64,000 bases of DNA from Bacteroidota bacterium (lineage in GTDB: Bacteria; Bacteroidota; Bacteroidia; Chitinophagales; LD1), in NCBI GenBank assembly GCA_018267385.1, contig JAFDYN010000007.1:248001-312000 (forward strand). Reading direction: 5' to 3'. The notes below the pieces were generated by a model. It searched no databases, was not told where the DNA came from, and saw only the letters and a program-made list of their open reading frames with translations. The translations under genes were made by a program, and so were the position numbers. This document shows, piece after piece, positions 17,360 through 24,217 of this stretch. Position 1 is the stretch's first letter, and every line of letters starts with the position of its first letter.

Positions 17360-18274
17360 ATGTCTATCAAAGTCACAGGTCTCACTAAAGTATATGGCGC
17401 CCAGCGCGCTGTAGATGATATTTCCTTTGAGGTAAATAAAGGGGAGATACTCGGCTTCCTCGGGCCCAATGGTGCCGGCAAGTCTACTACGATGAAGATA
17501 CTGACCTGCTTCATCCCACAGACCACCGGCCATGCGCTGGTCTGTGGCCGGGATACCATGACAGACTCTATCGAGGTGCGCAAGAAAATAGGCTACCTGC
17601 CAGAGAGCAACGCACTCTACTACGATATGTATGTGCAGGAGTACCTCGAGTTTATGGCGGGCCTGCACAAACTGGGAGATAAGACCCAAGAGCGGATAGA
17701 GGCGATGATAGAGGCTACCGGCCTCACGGCCGAGCGCCGCAAGCTGGTAGGCCAACTGTCAAAAGGCTACAAACAGCGCGTAGGCCTGGCGCAGGCCATG
17801 CTGCATGACCCTGAGGTACTGATACTGGATGAGCCGACCTCAGGCCTCGACCCAAACCAACTCATAGAGATACGCGAGCTGATCCGCAGCCTGGGCCGCA
17901 ATAAGACCGTGATCTTCTCCTCGCATATCATGCAGGAGGTGCAGGCGGTAGCTGACCGGATCATCATCATCAATAAAGGCAAGATCGTAGCCAATGATAC
18001 CGCTGCTGCGCTGCAAAATAAGCTCAATAATGAGATCACCGTCATAGCAGAGTTTAAGCAGAAAGTGGAGCGCGCTCTGCTGGGCGAGCTGAAAGGTGTC
18101 AAGCACTATGAGCAGATGAAGGATGGCCGATGGAGCTTCGTATCTGGTGGCAAGGGTGATCTGCGCGAAGAGATATTCCTCTTTGCCAAAAATAAGAACC
18201 TGACCCTGCTCGGCCTCGAGCGTGAGCAGTTCTCTCTGGAGGAGGTGTTCAAACAAGTGACGCAGAAGAATTGA
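17360..18274 (+). CDS. gldA: Gliding-motility-type ABC transporter ATP-binding subunit
   Basis: ABC ATPase of the GldA family, which works with GldF and GldG in the gliding machinery of flavobacteria. Walker [10 protein letters not shown] is at about 35-43, the signature is [15 protein letters not shown], Walker B is [13 protein letters not shown], and the switch His lies in SSHIMQEV. The sequence [18 protein letters not shown] and the 304-aa length are typical. The two membrane subunits are not adjacent, so they must be elsewhere. A DUF2256 micro-gene overlaps the stop by 4 bases. GldA-like ATPases also occur in non-gliding relatives, so motility is not proven. Confidence 0.85.
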   Translation: MSIKVTGLTKVYGAQRAVDDISFEVNKGEILGFLGPNGAGKSTTMKILTCFIPQTTGHALVCGRDTMTDSIEVRKKIGYLPESNALYYDMYVQEYLEFMAGLHKLGDKTQERIEAMIEATGLTAERRKLVGQLSKGYKQRVGLAQAMLHDPEVLILDEPTSGLDPNQLIEIRELIRSLGRNKTVIFSSHIMQEVQAVADRIIIINKGKIVANDTAAALQNKLNNEITVIAEFKQKVERALLGELKGVKHYEQMKDGRWSFVSGGKGDLREEIFLFAKNKNLTLLGLEREQFSLEEVFKQVTQKN

Positions 18275-18411
18275 AAAAGCAGGATCTCCCGCAGAAGGTA
18301 TGCGCGGCCTGCGGCAGGCCATTCACCTGGCGCAAAAAGTGGGAGCGCGTATGGGACGAGGTCAAATACTGTAGTGACCGGTGCAGAAAGGCAAAGAAAC
18401 CTCAGCCCTGA
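18271..18411 (+). CDS. DUF2256 zinc-ribbon-like micro-protein (46 aa, TTG start)
   Basis: A short frame starting at TTG 18271 and ending at TGA 18409-18411 encodes a 46-residue protein with paired cysteines (VCAACGRPF ... KYCSDRCRK) and the core [17 protein letters not shown]. This matches the DUF2256 family, short proteins with a treble-clef or zinc-ribbon look. The start overlaps the gldA stop (TTGA), so it is translationally coupled to gldA. It also overlaps the last 10 bases of the leftward SRPBCC gene. It is easy to miss because of its size and non-ATG start. Function is unknown. Confidence 0.82.
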   Translation: MKKQDLPQKVCAACGRPFTWRKKWERVWDEVKYCSDRCRKAKKPQP

Positions 18412-18866
18412 TACCTGCCAAAACGCTCCTCTAGTACCTTGTATCGATAATCAAATATTCCTTCCAGCTTATTCCTTACGAAGAGTGCGTGTGCTACATT
18501 GCCCAGTATGCCCAGCGGTAGTTTGTAGTCCACCACATCCCGCATCTCTACGCCGCCCGGTATCGCTTTAAAGAAGTGCTTGTGATGCCAGAAGGCATAA
18601 GGGCCAAAGCGCTGCTCATCTACGAAGTACTCACCCTCGCGCACATGCGTGATCTCCGTCATCCAGAAGAGCGGGATGCCCAGTACAGGACTGATATAGT
18701 AGCGGATGATCTGGCCTTCATACATCCGCTCTGCGGCGCTGAGCTGGCGAAACTTGACATCAGGTGGAGTGATCGCATCCAGATTATCAGGAGCGGAGAA
18801 AAAATCCCAGGCCGTGGGTATATCTATCGGTAGTTTTTGTACGCGGGTGAGTATATAAGAGCCCAT
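18402..18866 (-). CDS. SRPBCC (START-like) ligand-binding protein
   Basis: A 154-residue polyketide-cyclase/START-like fold protein. The pattern [29 protein letters not shown] is the typical first strand-helix unit of bacteroidete SRPBCC proteins. Later strands include [28 protein letters not shown]. No signal peptide is present. These proteins bind hydrophobic ligands, but none can be predicted here. It overlaps the 3' end of the DUF2256 gene by 10 bases, tail to tail. Confidence 0.82.
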   Translation of the reverse strand: MGSYILTRVQKLPIDIPTAWDFFSAPDNLDAITPPDVKFRQLSAAERMYEGQIIRYYISPVLGIPLFWMTEITHVREGEYFVDEQRFGPYAFWHHKHFFKAIPGGVEMRDVVDYKLPLGILGNVAHALFVRNKLEGIFDYRYKVLEERFGRYQG

Positions 18867-18901
18867 ATGATCTAAAACAAGCTCCGGGGTAAGAAGTTCA
18901 C

Positions 18902-19723
18902 CTACATCAGTATCATACTGCCCTCACCCAGGGCTGTTTTCAGCTTCTCAGAGTCGAGATGGGTGCTTTTGATATTGATGTAGCGCAGGCCCTGTATGGC
19001 GGGTATGGCTGTCAGGTTTTTATTGAAGCTGATATCCAGCACATCCAGAGATAGCTGGCTAAACTCATCCTGCAGCTTCGTAAAGTTATTGTAGCTCAGG
19101 TCCAGGTTATTGAGGCTTGCCATTTTGAAGAAGGCGGGAGGGAAGGTCGTGATCAGGTTTTTGGTCAGCACCAGCCGCTTGAGGTGGCTCAACCGGTCTA
19201 TATCTTTAGGCAGTTCTCTGATCGTACCGTAGCCCAGGTCCAGGTCGGTCAGGTGCGAGAGCTGCAGTAGTTCTGCCGGGAATGAGTTGATCTTATTGGC
19301 CGAGAAATTCAACTCTGCCAGTGTTGCTATCGTGGCTACTTTTTTCAGCTCTGCAGCGGGTGATGTGAATGGATTGGCATCGAGGCGGATGATGACGAGT
19401 GAAGAGAGCCCTGACATATCTGCCGGTAGCGTGGTCAGTGCATTGTTGTTGAGGTACAGTTTTTTCAGCTTCTTGAGCTTGAAGAGCTGCGGAGGGAGCG
19501 CTGTAAATTCATTGTAGGATAGATCGAGCGACTCCAGGTTGACCAGTCTGGCTATATCCTCCGGTAGCTGCTTCAGCTCCTGCCCCTTCAGGCTGAGGCT
19601 GGTCACCGCCGGGGCGCTGGCCAGGGCCTGAGGCAGATTGGTATAGACCTTCTCTACGCTACCCGCACTGACGCGGACGGCACAGGCAAATAGCAAAGCA
19701 ACGAATAGTAATTTTCTGGCCAT
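18902..19723 (-). CDS. Exported leucine-rich repeat protein
   Basis: A signal peptide (MARKLLFVALLFACAVRVSAG) is followed by about nine leucine-rich repeats of the 23-residue bacterial type, such as LVNLESLDLSYNEFTALPP and LSHLTDLDLGYGTIRELPK. The repeat array spans almost the whole 273-residue protein, so it is a pure binding solenoid with no enzymatic domain. The C-terminus has no T9SS sorting domain, suggesting it stays periplasmic unless anchored in some other way. The partner is unknown. Confidence 0.85.
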   Translation of the reverse strand: MARKLLFVALLFACAVRVSAGSVEKVYTNLPQALASAPAVTSLSLKGQELKQLPEDIARLVNLESLDLSYNEFTALPPQLFKLKKLKKLYLNNNALTTLPADMSGLSSLVIIRLDANPFTSPAAELKKVATIATLAELNFSANKINSFPAELLQLSHLTDLDLGYGTIRELPKDIDRLSHLKRLVLTKNLITTFPPAFFKMASLNNLDLSYNNFTKLQDEFSQLSLDVLDISFNKNLTAIPAIQGLRYINIKSTHLDSEKLKTALGEGSMILM

Positions 19724-19854
19724 GATCTTTCAGATCATACGTGAAAACGGGCATCAATGTTTCACAAGAGATGTCAACATAGGCGGCCTCATGCCGTTAG
19801 TTAAAAGAGATCGCCAATTCCCACAATTTGTTTGTTTTGCCCACCGTGAAGTGG

Positions 19855-21021
19855 ATGAGACTCAGCCTTGTGGCCCTTTTATTTCTGACAGTGGTTTGCT
19901 CTTGTGGTGATCATACCCGGCCTAAGACTGCCGCTACAGTAGTGCCTGTGTGCAATAGCCCCGAATGCCTGGATTCGCTGAAAGTATCACAAGGGCTGAT
20001 GTATCATCGTCTCGATAGTCTCTTCATGCGCAGGCACAAGGCCGGATTCAATGGCAATGTCCTCATCCTGAAAGGTAACAGGGTAATATACAAAGCATGC
20101 TTCGGCTACTGCAACTACAAAGACAAAGATACCCTCACTGCACAGACACCATTTCAGATAGCCTCGTCCAGCAAACCCTTCACTGCGAGCGCTATCCTGC
20201 GCCTGGCTGACGAGGGCAAACTCAACCTGACAGACACGCTCGGCAAGTTTTTTCCGGGCTTTCCCTATCACCACATCACTGTGGCCATGCTCCTGTCACA
20301 TCGCAGCGGTTTGGCCAACTACCTCTATTTTGGTGACAAGCTCTGGAAGAGCAAAGAATACCTGACCAATGACGGCCTGATAGACCTCTTTATGAAGAAC
20401 CCGAAAATAGAGGGTACCTCAAAGGCGGGTACACACTTCCAGTATAATAATAGCAACTATGCCCTGCTGGCATCTATCGTAGAGCGTGTCACAGGACAGA
20501 AGTTTCCGGAGTATATGAAGGCGACTTTCTTTGAGCCGCTGGGTATGAAAAATACCTGGATACGCGATGTGACCAATGACACCTCAGAACGCAAACATGC
20601 GATCAGCTACAACTCTCAATGGCAGGTGCAGCACGAAGATCCCTACGATGGCATCTATGGCGATAAAAATGTTTTCTCTACGGTAGAGGATATGATGATC
20701 TGGGACCATGCCTTCTACGAGCATACCAACCTAAGTGCCGCTATGCAGGAGGAGGCCTACACACCGCGCAGCCTGGAGCACAAGGGCGTGCGCAACTATG
20801 GCTACGGCTGGCGCCTGATGAAGCAGCCCGACGGCAGCAGCCTGATCTACCACAACGGCTGGTGGCATGGCAATAACACCGTCTTCTACCGCTACCTGCC
20901 TGACACCCTGGCCGTCATCATCCTCAGCAATCGCTACAACCGTGGCGTGTATGATATCCAGCCGGTCTTTAATATCCTGAGTGCGCGCAATGATACTGCC
21001 GCGTGGAAGGAAGAGGAGTAA
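19855..21021 (+). CDS. Beta-lactamase-fold serine hydrolase, probable lipoprotein
   Basis: Class C beta-lactamase/penicillin-binding-protein-like esterase family. With start ATG 19855 the signal reads MRLSLVALLFLTVVCSC, which offers a lipobox ending at Cys15 or Cys17. The active-site SxxK is Ser104-Lys107 (IASSSKPF), the second motif lies in FQYNNSNYALL, and the third, HNGWWHG, replaces KTG. This combination is typical of broad-specificity esterases or D-aminopeptidases rather than true beta-lactamases. A TTG nine codons upstream is a less likely start. The next gene downstream is markedly more AT-rich. Confidence 0.85.
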   Translation: MRLSLVALLFLTVVCSCGDHTRPKTAATVVPVCNSPECLDSLKVSQGLMYHRLDSLFMRRHKAGFNGNVLILKGNRVIYKACFGYCNYKDKDTLTAQTPFQIASSSKPFTASAILRLADEGKLNLTDTLGKFFPGFPYHHITVAMLLSHRSGLANYLYFGDKLWKSKEYLTNDGLIDLFMKNPKIEGTSKAGTHFQYNNSNYALLASIVERVTGQKFPEYMKATFFEPLGMKNTWIRDVTNDTSERKHAISYNSQWQVQHEDPYDGIYGDKNVFSTVEDMMIWDHAFYEHTNLSAAMQEEAYTPRSLEHKGVRNYGYGWRLMKQPDGSSLIYHNGWWHGNNTVFYRYLPDTLAVIILSNRYNRGVYDIQPVFNILSARNDTAAWKEEE

Positions 21022-21027
21022 AAAAGC

Positions 21028-21060
21028 TGAGTTTATTATTTTAGTAAACTAATAAACTCA
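21028..21060. repeat. 11-bp perfect inverted repeat before the AT-rich ATPase gene
   Basis: TGAGTTTATTA (21028-21038) and TAATAAACTCA (21050-21060) are perfect reverse complements separated by 11 bases. The arm ends 18 bases before the ATG at 21079. There is no T-run after it, so it looks more like an operator or an insertion-associated palindrome than a terminator. Confidence 0.6.
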
Positions 21061-21078
21061 CTACTATAACTTTTACTT

Positions 21079-22929
21079 ATGAAACTCAAGTTTTTAAAGC
21101 CATATCTCTCAGTCAAAGACTTTGCCGATATAGAGGTTGAATCTTTTTCACTTTACACTGGCCTTAATGGCGCAGGGAAAACACATTTGTTACAAGCAAT
21201 TAAGGCAGGTAACATTCAAGTGAGCGATTTCGGAGCAAATGAAATTGTATATTTTAATTATAATGATTTCATTGTAAATACCGAGGCTAAAAGCCATTCA
21301 AGTATTCAGCCGCAACATTTAAGGACTAATATAGATGCATCCAGGCTCGCACGGCTAGCTGAATATCGAAATCATGTTATGAGATTAGGTGACGAACTTG
21401 GGAATGATCCTATAGATCGAACTATAATATATTTTCTAATTCATGCTAGTATCAATGAGTCTTCGTTCGAGGAGATTTTTGGTTCTCCGAAAGACTACGA
21501 GCTATTGGAGAAAGAAAAAATAAGAAATGAAGGCCGTGTAAATACAAATATGCTCAACGGCTCGGTAAGCCAAGCATTCACGAATTTTATAAGTAACTAT
21601 CATAGCAGGGGAGGATACGCGTATGACTGGGATTATGAAAGTATAAAGGGAAAAGTTAAATATTGGGAGGAGGATTTAACCCAAAAAGTTTTGGACTCAG
21701 GCAATGAATACTTCGATTTTTTAAAGCGCACACTTCCTAAAAGTAAGAGTATCATAGGCCTCTCTTATAATGATTTCGAGCATATAAATTTATTTGAATC
21801 AGATCTATCTCATGAAATTAAACTCTATATTATTAGAGAATCTCAAAATGCCTTGCAAAGGTTCAAGTCCGAAAGACAAACCGGAGTTCATTTTTTAAGT
21901 AATGAGGAGTTCTTGTTGAAGTGGGGAAAATCGCCTCTAATTCTGATGAATGAAGTTTTGGAGGAATACGATTGCAATGGTTACTATCTACATACTGAAT
22001 GGAGTCCTGAATATAGCGATGCTCACATGCAAAAAACAATACCAATTGAAATTAGGCATAGGAGGGAACCGTATATAACTAATTTCTCTCATTTGTCATC
22101 GGGAGAACAGACTTTACTTGCGATAGCCTTGATGGTATACAAGGCAAGAAAGGGATGTGTTTTTCCTAGAATGCTGTTGTTAGATGAGATTGATGCTGCA
22201 TTGCATCCATCGATGATAAAGCGGTTGCTTGGTGTGTTGCAAAAGGTATTTTACGAAGATAAGGGACTTAAAATTATGATGGTAACGCACTCTCCTACAA
22301 CTGTTGCTTTATTCCCTTCAGAAATAGTTTATGTGGTAGACAAGAATTCAGAGCCTTTTATTCAAAAAAAACAAAAGGCCGAAGCAATTGAATTTTTATC
22401 AGAGGGTTTTGCAACTCTGGAAGAAGGAGTAAAACTATTAGATCAAATAGGCAAGTGTAACATTTCAATAATAACCGAAGGGAATAATACAGAATACTTG
22501 AAACGGGCCAATTCTATATTTGGAAGCGATGATATCGAAATAGTTGAAGGTTTGGAGAGCAAGACGGGTAAAGATCAGTTAAGGTCATTATATACCTTTT
22601 TTTCAAAGGTGCCACATGATAAAAAAGTTGTGATAGCATGGGATTATGATGCTAACAACTTTTCCTCTCTTACATCAACTAACAAAACTTACCCATTTAT
22701 CTTTACGAAGAACGAATTGAATAATAAAATCAAACGTGGAATTGAAAACCTGTTTCCAGAAAGTTTATTTGATGCTCGATTCTACAAACTCGACCCAGAT
22801 GATGAATACGGAGGAAGGCATACCACCTTTGATAAAAAAGCATTCAAGAAGTATATAATTGACAATGGTACTCAGCAGGACTTCATCAATTTTAAACCTT
22901 TTTTTGATTTTATTAAATCAATAAAATAA
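21079..22929 (+). CDS. AT-rich ABC-type ATPase with C-terminal TOPRIM domain (OLD-like)
   Basis: Residues 1-410 form an ABC/SMC-like ATPase: Walker A GLNGAGKT at 28-35, signature LSSGEQ at 339-344, Walker B MLLLDEID at 365-372 and switch His in MVTHS at 401-405. A TOPRIM nuclease-like domain follows: Glu467 in IITEGNN and the DxD pair Asp522/Asp524 in AWDYDAN. This ATPase-TOPRIM order is that of OLD-family nucleases, several of which act in phage defence, alone or with a helicase partner (GajA/GajB). No helicase is adjacent here. Base composition is visibly more AT-rich than both neighbours, which suggests horizontal gain. The role is inference. Confidence 0.8.
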   Translation: MKLKFLKPYLSVKDFADIEVESFSLYTGLNGAGKTHLLQAIKAGNIQVSDFGANEIVYFNYNDFIVNTEAKSHSSIQPQHLRTNIDASRLARLAEYRNHVMRLGDELGNDPIDRTIIYFLIHASINESSFEEIFGSPKDYELLEKEKIRNEGRVNTNMLNGSVSQAFTNFISNYHSRGGYAYDWDYESIKGKVKYWEEDLTQKVLDSGNEYFDFLKRTLPKSKSIIGLSYNDFEHINLFESDLSHEIKLYIIRESQNALQRFKSERQTGVHFLSNEEFLLKWGKSPLILMNEVLEEYDCNGYYLHTEWSPEYSDAHMQKTIPIEIRHRREPYITNFSHLSSGEQTLLAIALMVYKARKGCVFPRMLLLDEIDAALHPSMIKRLLGVLQKVFYEDKGLKIMMVTHSPTTVALFPSEIVYVVDKNSEPFIQKKQKAEAIEFLSEGFATLEEGVKLLDQIGKCNISIITEGNNTEYLKRANSIFGSDDIEIVEGLESKTGKDQLRSLYTFFSKVPHDKKVVIAWDYDANNFSSLTSTNKTYPFIFTKNELNNKIKRGIENLFPESLFDARFYKLDPDDEYGGRHTTFDKKAFKKYIIDNGTQQDFINFKPFFDFIKSIK

Positions 22930-22960
22930 GAAGCCCCCACGGTGATCCCGCGGAGGCTTC
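22930..22960. terminator. Terminator hairpin between convergent genes
   Basis: GAAGCC (22930-22935) pairs with GGCTTC (22955-22960), and the stem extends inward with GC pairs. On the minus strand it is followed by TTATTTTATT, so it chiefly ends the leftward globin transcript. Confidence 0.6.
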
Positions 22961-22982
22961 CTACATTTATTAAACAAACAAC

Positions 22983-23558
22983 TTACTGCTGCACTACCTG
23001 GCTGCGTGTGGTATTGACCACGCGCCCCACTTGCCCTATGAGCTGAGAGGAGAGGCCGCATTTGGTCGCGCCTGTCACCAGGTCATTGACAAATACATCA
23101 AAGTCATGACTGTCGGCTTTGCCGTTCATACGGGAGTTTTGAGCGGGGTCGTGTGCGGCTGTCATACTCTTGCCAGTATAGGTATAGTGCTGAGCGCCTG
23201 TAGCTACACAGAAGAAATCTGTCAAATTCTTGCTCAGAGCAGTCAGGCCGCTTGTATTGCCAGAGGTCACCTCGGTGAGCAGCACCGTGAAGAAGCCATT
23301 GATAGCAGTGTCTGCGGCTATCACAAAAATGGTACTGTCTACTACAGAGCGGATGCCGAGGCGGCCCTTCTCTATCATCGTGCCGGGATTGGCAGGGTCA
23401 TTGACCATCGTAGTGCCGCCCAGTGAGTCGTAGAGCGTCATGGCAGCAGTAGTGTTGTCGTTTTTCTTGCACGACTGCATGGTAGGAGCGAATGCGAGTA
23501 CGATCACTGCCAGCAGCAGCGCTGTGATGATACCGGTCTTTGTGGTTGTCTTTTTCAT
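22983..23558 (-). CDS. Group I truncated hemoglobin-like lipoprotein
   Basis: A lipobox MQSC (Cys30) after a hydrophobic stretch marks a membrane-anchored lipoprotein. The mature part matches truncated globins: LYDSLGG, then IRSVVDSTIFVIAADTAING FF-like B/E helices, FFCVATGAQHYTYTGKSM, and a proximal heme-ligand candidate His136 in AAHDPAQ. The usual globin is cytoplasmic, so an exported lipidated form is unusual. A linker (TTMVNDPANPGTMIEKGR) is inserted after the LGG motif. It is 20 bases downstream of the HMA-like gene and surely co-transcribed with it. Possible roles are NO/O2 handling or electron transfer at the envelope. Confidence 0.75.
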   Translation of the reverse strand: MKKTTTKTGIITALLLAVIVLAFAPTMQSCKKNDNTTAAMTLYDSLGGTTMVNDPANPGTMIEKGRLGIRSVVDSTIFVIAADTAINGFFTVLLTEVTSGNTSGLTALSKNLTDFFCVATGAQHYTYTGKSMTAAHDPAQNSRMNGKADSHDFDVFVNDLVTGATKCGLSSQLIGQVGRVVNTTRSQVVQQ

Positions 23559-23578
23559 TTGGAGTTGTTTGCGAGAGG

Positions 23579-24004
23579 TTAGAGAATATGCTTTATGGTA
23601 CTATATATCTTATAGCTGAGGGAATGATCGCCCACGGGGCAGCCGCTCATCATGGCTTTCTGGTCGGGCATGTAGCGCACGCCATTATAGTGTAGCTGGG
23701 AGCGGAGGTCGGCGGCTATCTGGTCTGCAGATGCTTTGACGGGGTGGAACGTGAATACTGCGGTTTCCGTTTGTGCATTGCACAATACGTGGTCTACACC
23801 CTTCTGGTGCGACAGCCAGGCTGTGATCTGGTCTGCATCCTGCCGGGTGATATCTTGTTTAAAGTCTATGCGCGCCATAGCTACCGTAGAGGCATCTGCC
23901 CTGGGCCGGGTCACTACCATGATGTGTATCACGAGTGCTGCAGCCAGCAGGAGGGTGGTACCTCCGAGCGCCAGGATTGTCCGTTTGATTGTTTTGCTTT
24001 TCAT
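23579..24004 (-). CDS. Membrane-anchored HMA-like (ferredoxin-fold) protein
   Basis: Start ATG at 24004 (MKSKTIKRTILALGG); an upstream GTG seven codons earlier also fits. One N-terminal membrane segment (about residues 8-30) is followed by a heavy-metal-associated-like babbab fold: ARIDFKQDITRQDADQITAWLS, VDHVLCNAQTETAVFTFHP, and ASADQIAADL. The classical CxxC copper site is missing; only one Cys (VLCNAQ) lies near that region and another in SGCPVGDH. It is probably not a standard copper chaperone. It is the first gene of a two-gene unit with the globin lipoprotein. Confidence 0.65.
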   Translation of the reverse strand: MKSKTIKRTILALGGTTLLLAAALVIHIMVVTRPRADASTVAMARIDFKQDITRQDADQITAWLSHQKGVDHVLCNAQTETAVFTFHPVKASADQIAADLRSQLHYNGVRYMPDQKAMMSGCPVGDHSLSYKIYSTIKHIL

Positions 24005-24217
24005 GTCATCAGCGTTTACAGCCACATTTGCGACCTATTAACAATTACGACAATTCTGTGACAATTGGATTTCGGGGAAAGGTTATTTCGTGTAATGTAT
24101 GATGTATAGCATTGATTCACTGGTCAATAAAAACGCTTGACCGGAAAGCTTTCCCAGAAGTAAGTATTCTGCTTTCGGGAATTGAGATTTCTATTATTTT
24201 CGCGCAAATTATACGGA

